DNA of 64,000 nt from positions 620,001 through 684,000 of the forward strand of contig CP150556.1 of the NCBI GenBank assembly GCA_049487715.1, written 5' to 3'. The notes under the pieces were generated by a model. That model made no database searches. It had not been told where the DNA came from and saw only the letters and a list, made by a program, of their open reading frames with translations. This document shows positions 1 through 8,678 of the stretch, in pieces; position 1 is the stretch's first letter, and every line of letters starts with the position of its first letter. Origin of the DNA: Pycnococcus provasolii. Lineage: Eukaryota > Chlorophyta > Pseudoscourfieldiophyceae > Pseudoscourfieldiales. The translations under genes and the position numbers were made by a program.

Positions 1-553
1 GCTTCTCTAATTTGGCACGAGCTCGATCGAGAAGCAGGCGTGTTGACGCGGCGTCGCGTTGAAATGCCGTCCACTCCGGTTTGGTTTCTGCGCTTTGCAT
101 AATTTTTGAGAAGGTTTCTCCGTCTTCTTCCAGAGCGAGTCGCTTGAAGGCCGCCTCGTCGTTGATGCGTTCGTCGATTGTCGAGAAGAAGTTTGAGTAG
201 GCATCGTCAAGTGATGTTTGCAGTGAGGAGACTTCGTTTGCTAGCCTGAGACGCTCCTCCTCCTGCGCCGAAGCGTCGGCGGATGCGTCGTCATCATCCG
301 GGTTCATCGCGAGGATCTCCGCAGAGAACTGCTCCGCGGGCGAAGAAGATGACGCGGATGCCGAGGAGGACGAAGCATAGGTGCGAGTGGGCCTTCTTCC
401 TCCGCTATCAGAACTATGAGGAGCAAGGTGAGCACCTAACCCTAACCCAGCAGACCGGTGAGAGTTCTTCTGAGATCGAGCACCATAGACGTTCTGAGCA
501 CGAGGTTGACGAACGCACGCAATACGCGCAGACATTGACGTCGACGTCGGCAT
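1..553 (-). CDS. Partial plastid-leader protein, function unknown (3' end beyond window)
   Basis: An open frame runs from an ATG at 553 leftward to the window edge without a stop, giving at least 184 residues. The first ~75 residues are rich in Ser, Ala and Arg with almost no acidic residues, as in chloroplast or mitochondrial transit peptides. The chain then turns acidic and helical (NPDDDDASAD, EEERLRLANEVSSL, RINDEAAFKRLALEEDGE) and looks like a soluble helical domain. I recognise no family. One oddity is that residues near 33-38 (GLGLGA) are encoded by a TTAGGG-type telomere-like tract at 435-448, so this motif is present in coding DNA here. Another GGGTTA triplet lies just upstream at 675-692. 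Frame and start are well supported; function is not. Confidence 0.6.
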   Translation of the reverse strand, partial: MPTSTSMSARIACVRQPRAQNVYGARSQKNSHRSAGLGLGAHLAPHSSDSGGRRPTRTYASSSSASASSSSPAEQFSAEILAMNPDDDDASADASAQEEERLRLANEVSSLQTSLDDAYSNFFSTIDERINDEAAFKRLALEEDGETFSKIMQSAETKPEWTAFQRDAASTRLLLDRARAKLEK

Positions 554-674
554 GCTAAAGTTTATGCTGAGCGGAATTCGAGGCCTGCTTGCTTCCTTCC
601 GGGGTGCCGGAAAATCTCAAACCAGGAAATTCTGTGGCTCCTGTCTGTGTCAGCCTCGTTGGGGGAAGGGCTCC

Positions 675-692
675 GGGTTAGGGTTAGGGTTA
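675..692. repeat. Interstitial telomere-like tract (GGGTTA)3
   Basis: Three perfect GGGTTA units lie between the start of the left-edge gene (553) and the stop of the fusion gene (731), on the promoter side of the left-edge gene. This is one of about nine such tracts in the window. Confidence 0.8.
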
Positions 693-730
693 CGGGCTGA
701 CGGGTTCCTGGAATCTTAGCTGGCATGTTT

Positions 731-3700
731 TTACTTCGCGGTTGAGTGACTCAGCGCCGTTTGCGCCACCTTCAGCGCCGCAACTCGCTCACCCTCCGCC
801 TCTGCTGCCGCTCGACCCAACTGACGCACTAGCACACCGCCTCTATCAAGAACACGGTAGAGCGTGTCCGTGGAGGCGATGCGCTCGTTCAGTAACGCGC
901 ACGCCGACTCGCTCGCACCCGCGCCGCCGTGCGCGCATCGTGCCAGCTCCGCCGCCCTGTCGCGACGCAGCGCCTCGACGTCGTCAGCCAGGCGGTCGCG
1001 GCCGTACGCGCGCGCGCGCGCGTCCATCGCAGCCGTCGCCGCTTTGTAGAGGCGGCGGTCCTTCGCGTGGAGACGCTCCACCTGCTTCGTCGCGAACGGC
1101 GTCACGTCGCCAACGTGCGCGTCGGCGCCGTGGAACTCCTCCAGCGCCTTCTTGCGCCCCTCCTCGCCGCCGTCGCCGAGCAGGCGCTGGCGGCGGAACG
1201 CCATATCCGCGTATGCACCCAGCTCAGCCTTTCCGTCGGCTGCCCGCCGAAACGGCGGCAGCACGCCGTGCGCCACCAGCCAGGCCCGCAAGAGCACGAT
1301 GCTCTCATCGAACCTCTCGTGCACAACAACAAAACATTCGTCGCTCTCCAGAAGAGACTCAGGCAACGCACGCGCCTGCCGATTCACGAGCGGCTGACTC
1401 GCCATCGGCCAGTCGAAGTCACCCTCCAGCTCATCGACGGATGCGCCCTCATTCTTCGCGAGCCACTCCTCCAGCGTGGAATTCAGGAGACGCGACCATC
1501 CAACAAACTCCCAGTCGCTCAAGAATCGTCGAACAGGGTCACGCACGCTGCTGACGACGAGCGGCGATGAGCCAAGCAGCCTTGTGCCAAACTCCAGCGA
1601 GTGGTTACCCGTGATGTGAGCTAGAAAAACGTCAGGCATCTGACTCACCTTGGCCACGGAAGTTCTCACTTTCAGGTCCGCAGGATCGAGGTAGTCGTAC
1701 TGCGTGCCATTGCCGGTGGGTGCCATCGTTCCCCACAGCGTGAAGTGCTCGACGCGCCGGCTTGGTCGATACACGCGCCGGTTCGTCTTTAGCGCGAGGC
1801 GCGCCAGCACACTCGCCAGAACCGTGGATGCCGTCTTGTGCGTCTTGATGAGCATGATTGGCTTTTTGCGCTCGCTCTCCTCTTCTTCTGCAGCGCAGCT
1901 CTCGTCCTGAACAATCGCCGCCTCTCGACTCAGCGCGTCAATCAGGCGCACGGCATACTTGAGATTGATCGCCTCCGTCTCAAGCGCGGCATGTGCAGCT
2001 TGCAGGGCACCTTCGACGTCACCTCGATTGTACATCACAGCCGCAAGCATTTCCCAAGCGCGCCCACGTTCGTGATCCTTTGCTGACCGAATCGCCCTGA
2101 CGGCTAGTCGCGTCGCGGCATCTCGCATAATTTTGGAGAAAGCCACATCCTCGTCGTCCGCAAGCATGAGAAGTGGGAGAACGGCATGCGCCGTGGCGTT
2201 TATTGACACCGGGTCCACGTCAAGCGCAGTTGCGATGTGCTTCCAGCTCGCTTCGCTCAGCGCGAGTGTATATCCCAGTTCGGAACAAACGAAGTTGCTG
2301 GTTGCAGCGGCAAGCTCAACACGAGCCCTGGCATGCGCCTTCGCACCCGCGGGACTGTTCGCAACAAGCTGCGACTTGCTGTAGCCGTCCGCAAGTGCTC
2401 TCTCCAGATTCCAACGCGACGCATCCGTCCACATGCGTTTGGATGTTTGGAAAGTTCGCACCGCTTGTATGGTATTTCCGACGATCGCAGCGAGCGCTCG
2501 GCTTTCCGACTTGCACGTATCTGTCTCATGAGAGCTTTCTTCTGCGACGGTAATGTCGGTGAGGTTCTTCAGCAGGCTTTGCAAGTCAAGGCTTGGCGAT
2601 TCGGTGATGTTCTTGTCATTCACGACAAATGCGAGCGCGCGGGACAGCGTTTCGTCGGCTGCCAGCGTGGCGCACAGCCGCCGGGGCGACGAGGTTGTGA
2701 ATTTGCCGTCGACCATGAGCGGGTCCCCGCTGTGCATCTGCATGACCGAGGGGTTGAATGTTTTCTCACTCGTCGTCGCGTCCGTGGCCAGCACCACGCA
2801 GAACGACGCAACGCGCGCAAGGCAAGCGGCAGTAGCGGTTAAAGTTAGCGTATTTTTGGTCATGCCGCGCGTCGACGGTCGTTTGCGCAGTTGTTGCATG
2901 TGCGAGCGAGTCGTGACTCCTATCGTTGGAGTCGACGTGTTCGGTGGTGCCAGGTCGTCTTCAAGTTTGTCCACCTTTTGGCTTCTGCTCTGAGAGGAGG
3001 AGGAAGAGGAGGATGTCACGTGCATGTAACTCGCAAAGCCTACGACAAACACGGCAAAGCCTCTTATGAGTGTGGGCCATCGCCGGTCGCAGACGTACTG
3101 CAGCATGCTGCTGATGGCCAAGCCTCCGACCGCCGCACATCCTTTGGCAACACCGCCAAGCTTTCGCGTGACGAGTCCAACGAGCAAACCGCCAACGGCG
3201 TTGATCCACACGACGGGCGAAGTTGACACGCTGACAGCGTCACTCCACGACCCTTTCGTCGTGAGAAGGATTGGGAGCACGGCAAAGAGCGACATTTCGA
3301 TGGAAAACCACGCGACTGGGATGGCTGAAAACTTCCGCATCAGCCGCTGGCAAATGCATGCCGAGAGCCCGGAGAGGGCTGCCGCCAAAAGCACGCACGT
3401 CACACCACTTGCAACGACGAGCGTGCTGTTGTCGACGGCATCTTTTGGGCTGCTTGCTTGTTCGTGATTGCAGCTCAGCGGCACCGCGGCAGCCCCGAGC
3501 GCGGAGATGGCGGTGAGCTGCTTACGCGTTTGTGCCTCACCGAGTATCAGATACGCGAAGAGAGCGGCCCAGAGGATTTTCGTCTGCACGAGTGCGGCGA
3601 AGGTTGCGCCGTCGACGTGTCTGCTCGCGAACGCCATGAGCAGGTTTTGCACCATGTACAGGACTGCAGGGATTCCCGCGAGTGCGAGTTGCGTTGACGT

Positions 3701-3922
3701 GGTGTTGCTGAATGCTTTTTTGATGGCACCATTTCCCGAAAGCAGCAAGGCTGCCGTCGCCGTGACCGTTTTCGCCGCCTCGATGGCGATGACGATTCCC
3801 GCGCTGCTGATGGAGTGCGGTATGGAGCGCGCGAGATGCGATTGGATTCCGTAGATGGACGCGAGTGCGCCGAGGCAGACGAACGCCAATCTGCGCTCAT
3901 TTTCATTCATCCTCATGATCAT
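731..3922 (-). CDS. Nucleotide-sugar transporter fused to a galactose-3-O-sulfotransferase-like domain
   Basis: One uninterrupted frame of about 1,063 residues from the first ATG (3922). The N-terminal ~310 residues are a multi-pass drug/metabolite-type transporter resembling the SLC35A UDP-galactose/CMP-sialate carriers (IYGIQSHL, LYMVQNLLMAFAS, LVQTKILWAALFAYLILGE). A Ser-rich linker follows, then near the internal Met at 2863 a second hydrophobic stretch like a type II signal anchor, a helical/TPR-like region (RGDVEGALQAAHAALETEA) and a C-terminal sulfotransferase domain. That domain has a PAPS 5'-phosphosulfate loop (KTHKTAST, about residue 700) and a 3'-phosphate motif (SSVRDPVRRFLSDWEF), as in Gal3ST enzymes. 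It would act in the Golgi, importing a sugar nucleotide and sulfating glycans. The sequence shows no stop between halves. Two separate genes transcribed in one frame remain possible, with the second starting at 2863. Confidence 0.8.
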   Translation of the reverse strand: MIMRMNENERRLAFVCLGALASIYGIQSHLARSIPHSISSAGIVIAIEAAKTVTATAALLLSGNGAIKKAFSNTTSTQLALAGIPAVLYMVQNLLMAFASRHVDGATFAALVQTKILWAALFAYLILGEAQTRKQLTAISALGAAAVPLSCNHEQASSPKDAVDNSTLVVASGVTCVLLAAALSGLSACICQRLMRKFSAIPVAWFSIEMSLFAVLPILLTTKGSWSDAVSVSTSPVVWINAVGGLLVGLVTRKLGGVAKGCAAVGGLAISSMLQYVCDRRWPTLIRGFAVFVVGFASYMHVTSSSSSSSQSRSQKVDKLEDDLAPPNTSTPTIGVTTRSHMQQLRKRPSTRGMTKNTLTLTATAACLARVASFCVVLATDATTSEKTFNPSVMQMHSGDPLMVDGKFTTSSPRRLCATLAADETLSRALAFVVNDKNITESPSLDLQSLLKNLTDITVAEESSHETDTCKSESRALAAIVGNTIQAVRTFQTSKRMWTDASRWNLERALADGYSKSQLVANSPAGAKAHARARVELAAATSNFVCSELGYTLALSEASWKHIATALDVDPVSINATAHAVLPLLMLADDEDVAFSKIMRDAATRLAVRAIRSAKDHERGRAWEMLAAVMYNRGDVEGALQAAHAALETEAINLKYAVRLIDALSREAAIVQDESCAAEEEESERKKPIMLIKTHKTASTVLASVLARLALKTNRRVYRPSRRVEHFTLWGTMAPTGNGTQYDYLDPADLKVRTSVAKVSQMPDVFLAHITGNHSLEFGTRLLGSSPLVVSSVRDPVRRFLSDWEFVGWSRLLNSTLEEWLAKNEGASVDELEGDFDWPMASQPLVNRQARALPESLLESDECFVVVHERFDESIVLLRAWLVAHGVLPPFRRAADGKAELGAYADMAFRRQRLLGDGGEEGRKKALEEFHGADAHVGDVTPFATKQVERLHAKDRRLYKAATAAMDARARAYGRDRLADDVEALRRDRAAELARCAHGGAGASESACALLNERIASTDTLYRVLDRGGVLVRQLGRAAAEAEGERVAALKVAQTALSHSTAK

Positions 3923-3958
3923 CAAAATCAAGCAAGCAAGCGTCGTCGTAATAATCAA

Positions 3959-4105
3959 TCCCTCAATGACTCCTCCTCCTGAGCCTGAGGAGTGAGAACA
4001 CAGGTGGTTGACTGACGGCGAGTCACCTGGTGAGGGTGAGTGGTTGTGCCGACGAGCCTATACGAGTCTAAAGGTATACGAGTGGTAGTCCTTAGTAATA
4101 CAAAG

Positions 4106-4139
<34 letters not shown>

Positions 4140-4757
4140 ATTGTAATGTCTACAGAGGGATGGATGGACCAACCGACACGGGTAACGGCTGTGTGATAAG
4201 AGAGAGCGAGCTGTCACACACGCACACGCCCACAAGGGGGCTCTGCCGGGGGGGATTCTCGAGGGTAGAAATCTCACTCCGAGCTGCCAAGTAAAGTTAT
4301 GTGGAACAGAAGGGACACCTGAAGGGAACCCCGAAAAACGTAACCCCGAAAAACAACAAGCTCTTGAGGGGTTCGTTGGTGACATTTCTCCCCGTCCCCC
4401 CCCCCCCCTCAATTCCTCTTCCCCAAAGCTTGGGGATCCAACATGGGTCGCATGCTTGTCGGGGGGAGTTGTTAACTTTCCCCTGCTCCCCCCCCTGCTC
4501 TGTCAGAAAAAGCCTGCTTTGTTGTTGTTGGTTTTTTTCCCCCTCGTTTTCCCCCTCTCCCCCTCTCCCGCCCCCCTTTTCTCCGTTTTCTCCCCTGACA
4601 GATACACTGTCTCATTCTCACTCTCACTCTCACGTCATTTTGCTCACTGGGCTTGGCTTTGTGCTCACGGCTTGATTGGCTTTGTGCTCACGTCTTTGTT
4701 CATTTTCTCTCTCTCTGTGGAACCATAGATAAATAGATAGTAACAACAGCAATAATA
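3959..4757. other. Divergent intergenic region with (CA)n and pyrimidine-rich tracts
   Basis: This is the shared upstream region of the fusion gene (minus) and KNL1 (plus). It holds a perfect (AC)15 tract at 4108-4137, a C-run near 4398-4408 and a long C/T-rich stretch around 4490-4630 leading to the KNL1 start. I see no convincing gene; ORFs here are low-complexity. Confidence 0.6.
4108..4137. repeat. (AC)n microsatellite
   Basis: Fifteen AC dinucleotides in the divergent promoter between the fusion gene and KNL1. A second (AC)n tract lies at 15154-15182. Confidence 0.9.
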
Positions 4758-7700
4758 ATGGCGGACGGCGTTCCTCCGTCCCCCGCGACGAATTTGGGAC
4801 GAAATTCCATGTCTCAGAACTTTCACAGCGCACTCTCGCACGACCCATCTGTGATGATGATGAATAACAATCAACCGCTCATGTCGCCGCTCATGCAGCA
4901 CCGCTCGCCGTTCGCGAACAGATTCGCCGCGCTCTCGAACCAGACGATGTCGCAGACGAACACTATGACAACCGCGAAAACAAACACGCTCGCGAGCGTG
5001 CAGCAGGGAAGCAAAGCAACGCTCACGCCGCGCTCCGTCGGTTCCAAACAACCCATCGCCAAGACGATGGTCACGCCGACCAAAGGCGCGAGCATGCCGT
5101 CTGTCGTCGACGACAAGGAAAACGCTGGCGTCGTGCCACACCAGATGGCGGCGGCAGTGCTGCCGGCAGTCTCGCTGACTCCCGTCATGGGATCAAGCCT
5201 CAAGCCGAACAACCAAGACGACGACAACAACGCCGATGCCGCTGCCGCCGAAGCGAACAATGACGAAAATAACAACAACCAGGCGCCTGGTGCAGGAAGC
5301 CTGAAGCGCGTGCGCTCCGCGCTCGCGACGCCACTCAGCGACAACGGACGCGCCAACGGGAAGCGACGCAAGTCCATGGCGGTGGGAAGGAGGGTCAGCT
5401 TCGCACCGCAGCTGTTCCAAACCAAGGAGTTCTTCCAAGACTCGCCGAGACGCTCTGCTGCCATGCCGGCTAAGGCGATCGTCTTCGCCGAGCCTGCTGT
5501 CACGGTGATTCCGTCGCCAACTGCCGCTGCCGGCGATGGCGAGGACTCTGAAATGGAGCTGACGATGCAGCTGCCGATGCCCGCGACGGTGCAGCAGCCA
5601 CCAGCGAGCAACGAAGCTCACGATGTCAACGAGGGAGATGCCGAAGATGCTACTGCTCAGCTTCCCGCGCTCAGTGACCTTGTCGCGAGCGACGAAACTG
5701 AGGGCGAGGGTATCACCGAGGTGATCGCAAACACGCTCTCCGACACAGTTGCCGAGGTGGCCGAGCTCGAGGATGCCAACGCGAATGCCGCCGCCGACAC
5801 GGATGCAACCACCGTACTCCCCGCGCTCAGCGACCTTATTGCTGGCGACGAGGCTGACGAAGTCAACGACGAAGAGGAGGACGAAGACGAGGCAACTATG
5901 GAGATGACAAAGGTGATCCCCGCCGAGGCTCTTAAGCACGCAGTCGAAAATGACGTGAGCATGGAGATGACCACCGTGCTCCCTGCGATGCTTCCTGCAG
6001 CAACCGCGGACGAGACGACCGTGCTGCCGGCTCTTGCTGACCTCGTTGCCAACGACGAGGAGGAAGACGCCAACGAGCAGCAGGATGCAGCAGCACCACC
6101 AAACCCGGATGCTGCTGACACAACCACGATGCTGCCAGCCCTTGCTGACCTTATTGCCAACGACGAGGCTGAAGATGCCGAAGGCGAGCAGCCGCAGCAG
6201 GAGGAGGACATCTCGATGGACATCACCAAGGTGCTTCCAGCCGCTGACTCCTTTCCGCACGCCGAGGCAGAGCAGCAGAACGAAGACGAAGGACTCGAGG
6301 AACTCGCCGCGGCGGTGGATGACACGCGTGCGAGCTTGATTGAGGAGGACATCTCCATGGAAATGACCAAGGTGCTCAGTGATCCGCTGCAGGAGCAGCA
6401 GGAGGAACAGGGTGGTGGAGATGACACCGCTCTGCTTCGCCTCGAGGCGGCTCTTGAGGCTGGCGCCGCCGCCCAGCCTCCCGCAAATGTTCCGGCGGCG
6501 GAGGAAGACATCACGATGAACGCCAAGCAGGCGCTCGGTGACAAGACATTCGCATTCGTCTACGGAAATGGCGCAAGGCCCTCCGGAGTCTCCGGAGTGT
6601 CGGAACTCTCGGAGTTGAACCTCACTGAGACGTTCAACGGCCCTGGCGTGGCACCGCTGCGGTCGCCGGACGCATACTCGCGTCCAAGCGAAGTGCGCCC
6701 GAGCCTTGCGATGAGCCCTGGAGCGGCAGAGCAGGTGCGTACACGCGCACTCAACATGGTGCGTCGCAGCATGGGAGGCGCGGCGGCTGGCCGACCGAGC
6801 CTACTGGCGTCGCGGCGATCAAGCGGCAAGGCTGCGAGCCGCCTCACGCCGTCCGTGCAAGCTGCTGCCCCGGCGCCGGAGGAGGCTGGCATGGTTACGC
6901 CCGTCGATGAAATGGCGAATGGCGATAATGCGGAGACCGGTGGATCGGAGATGGCGCCGCCTAGCGCCGAGCTCTTTGCTGCCGCACAGCAGGCGGCGCA
7001 GGCGGTTGTTGACGATGACCAGCCAACGGCGACGGTAACGCAGCAGGAGGTGCCGCAAGAGGCCCCTACCGCTCAGGAGGATATGCTCATGGCCCCTCTT
7101 GCTAGCCCAGGCGCCGACGCGGGTGCCTCGGGATCGTTCGCCGAGTTCTGCCGCCTCGCGGACGTTGCCTTCCTCGACGCGCGACGCGCAACATCGTTCG
7201 GGGGAGCTGGGAACATGCCGTCGCCATCCACCGATGCACCGGCATCGCTGCGCGAGGCGCTTCACCTCATGTGCCTGAGCGCTCCCATGGCCGAGTCACT
7301 CGAGGCGCAGCGTGATGCCCTCGAGGTGCTGGCGGCTGAGCGCAAGGCGGAGTGCCGCGACTTGGAGGCTGCATTCTCGCGCGGCGACGTGGGAGCTGGG
7401 CTGGCATCAGAGCTAGCGTGGGCATCCGGGGAGCCGCTTGCTGCACTGCAGGCGCGTTACACGAGCCTGAAGGACCACTGTCGCACGATGGGCAAGCTCG
7501 GATGGAAGGTGCACCGTCAAGGCGTGGTGGCGGACGAGAACGCGCGCATGCAGGAGCACATCCGCCTTCTCGAGGAGGATCTTCTGCTTGTTCAGCAGAG
7601 TCTCGTGACAGTGCAGAAACTCAGCCTCAATGTGCAGTCCTTCCGCGATGCCGCACGCATGAAGCGTGCCGCGAAGGAGGAGCGCATGGATCGGAAACAG

Positions 7701-8474
7701 GCTGCTCTGCAGGCAAAAGAGGCACGCATGGCTCGGCTTGCGGAGGTGCGCGCAGAGAATGCCGCACGCCGAGAGCAGCTCGCGGCGTCGGCTCGCGAGG
7801 CACAGGCGACGACCGTAACAATTCAGGATCTTGAGGCGGAGCGCCAGACAGCGGTGGCTACGATGCCCAAACCTGCCACACCAAAGGCGGCAACACCTCG
7901 CAAGACGGTTTCGGCACGCTTGAACTTTGTGCAAGGCGAGCGCCTTCGCGCTCTCGAGGATGTGCAGATCTTGGAGAATATCAACGGGTGGAAGGTTGCA
8001 CACCTAGACGGTGGCAGCGAGGCGCGCGCAATTCACCTGCAGCTGAACGACAGCGACGTTTCCGTGTCGATCCCGCTCTCGACGAACGACGATGCGCCTG
8101 CCGGGCAGGCGACGCTCGCACGGGTGCAGTCATCGATTTGCACAGCACAGCGACAACTCGAGGCGCTGAACGAGGTTGCCGCGGTGACTCGAAGGTATCG
8201 CAAGTACCCTTGGGTGATTCACTGCGAGCCAATGGCGGCTAAGGAAACGCTTGAAGTTCGCATCGTATGCGCGAGCCTGGACACGCTGAAGCGATGCGAG
8301 GCAGTTGTGGATTTGTCCCAGTATCCCGTGGGCATGCCAAAGCTGATGGGTGCCCCGGCGTGCACGAACGTGCAGTTGAGCGAGATCACATCCGCAGTCT
8401 CACGTGCCGGTCGCGGCCCTCTCCAGGTGGACCGCCTTGTGCGTGCCATTGGCCACGCTCTGGCAGGAATTTAG
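4758..8474 (+). CDS. KNL1: Kinetochore scaffold KNL1/Spc105/Spc7 homologue
   Basis: 1,238 residues, intronless. The N-terminal half is disordered and carries a PP1-docking RVSF motif at residues 212-215, preceded by basic Ser sites (KRRKSM, GRR) of the type Aurora B phosphorylates in other KNL1s. Residues ~266-590 hold MELT-type repeats: MELT (266), MEMT (381), MEMT (402), MDIT (487), MEMT (534) and a degenerate ITMNAK (587). These alternate with TTVLPALxDLIAxDE-like acidic repeats near 298, 350, 419 and 455. Phosphorylated MELTs recruit Bub3-Bub1 in known KNL1s. Around residue 795 the FAEFCRLADVAFLDARRATS block matches the Spc7/KNL1 start motif. It is followed by a long coiled coil (~840-1040) and a C-terminal region consistent with the tandem RWD domains that bind Mis12 (~1070-1235). 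Start ATG follows a pyrimidine-rich leader. Family assignment rests on motif order, so confidence is high. Confidence 0.9.
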   Translation: MADGVPPSPATNLGRNSMSQNFHSALSHDPSVMMMNNNQPLMSPLMQHRSPFANRFAALSNQTMSQTNTMTTAKTNTLASVQQGSKATLTPRSVGSKQPIAKTMVTPTKGASMPSVVDDKENAGVVPHQMAAAVLPAVSLTPVMGSSLKPNNQDDDNNADAAAAEANNDENNNNQAPGAGSLKRVRSALATPLSDNGRANGKRRKSMAVGRRVSFAPQLFQTKEFFQDSPRRSAAMPAKAIVFAEPAVTVIPSPTAAAGDGEDSEMELTMQLPMPATVQQPPASNEAHDVNEGDAEDATAQLPALSDLVASDETEGEGITEVIANTLSDTVAEVAELEDANANAAADTDATTVLPALSDLIAGDEADEVNDEEEDEDEATMEMTKVIPAEALKHAVENDVSMEMTTVLPAMLPAATADETTVLPALADLVANDEEEDANEQQDAAAPPNPDAADTTTMLPALADLIANDEAEDAEGEQPQQEEDISMDITKVLPAADSFPHAEAEQQNEDEGLEELAAAVDDTRASLIEEDISMEMTKVLSDPLQEQQEEQGGGDDTALLRLEAALEAGAAAQPPANVPAAEEDITMNAKQALGDKTFAFVYGNGARPSGVSGVSELSELNLTETFNGPGVAPLRSPDAYSRPSEVRPSLAMSPGAAEQVRTRALNMVRRSMGGAAAGRPSLLASRRSSGKAASRLTPSVQAAAPAPEEAGMVTPVDEMANGDNAETGGSEMAPPSAELFAAAQQAAQAVVDDDQPTATVTQQEVPQEAPTAQEDMLMAPLASPGADAGASGSFAEFCRLADVAFLDARRATSFGGAGNMPSPSTDAPASLREALHLMCLSAPMAESLEAQRDALEVLAAERKAECRDLEAAFSRGDVGAGLASELAWASGEPLAALQARYTSLKDHCRTMGKLGWKVHRQGVVADENARMQEHIRLLEEDLLLVQQSLVTVQKLSLNVQSFRDAARMKRAAKEERMDRKQAALQAKEARMARLAEVRAENAARREQLAASAREAQATTVTIQDLEAERQTAVATMPKPATPKAATPRKTVSARLNFVQGERLRALEDVQILENINGWKVAHLDGGSEARAIHLQLNDSDVSVSIPLSTNDDAPAGQATLARVQSSICTAQRQLEALNEVAAVTRRYRKYPWVIHCEPMAAKETLEVRIVCASLDTLKRCEAVVDLSQYPVGMPKLMGAPACTNVQLSEITSAVSRAGRGPLQVDRLVRAIGHALAGI

Positions 8475-8505
8475 ATGGTGATCTTCATCGATCAGGTGAA
8501 GCAGG

Positions 8506-8536
8506 TGATGATGATGATGATGATGATGATGATGAG
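8506..8536. repeat. (TGA)n microsatellite in KNL1 3' UTR
   Basis: About ten TGA/ATG trinucleotides immediately downstream of the KNL1 stop codon. Confidence 0.85.
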
Positions 8537-8576
8537 GCAGTCAAGTGGGGGGACACAGAAAAAAACACCCGTGTGA

Positions 8577-8581
8577 TGTAA
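8577..8581 (+). terminator. TGTAA poly(A)-type signal of KNL1
   Basis: TGTAA about 100 nt after the stop. TGTAA is the usual chlorophyte poly(A) signal, and it recurs after many stops in this window. Confidence 0.5.
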
Positions 8582-8678
8582 ACACGCTTTTTGCCTTTTT
8601 CCTTATCTGGCTAAATAAATAGTCTAACGATTTACAGGTCATAGTACTTTACACACAGCCAGTATTATTGTACAGCGC

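Noticed and set aside
742-1570. Plus-strand ORFs over the sulfotransferase domain
   Set aside because: Pro/Arg-rich shadow frames of a clearly conserved minus-strand enzyme.
5193-6544. Long minus-strand ORFs antisense to KNL1
   Set aside because: They are Ser- or Val/His-rich mirror frames of the acidic MELT repeats and carry no domain.
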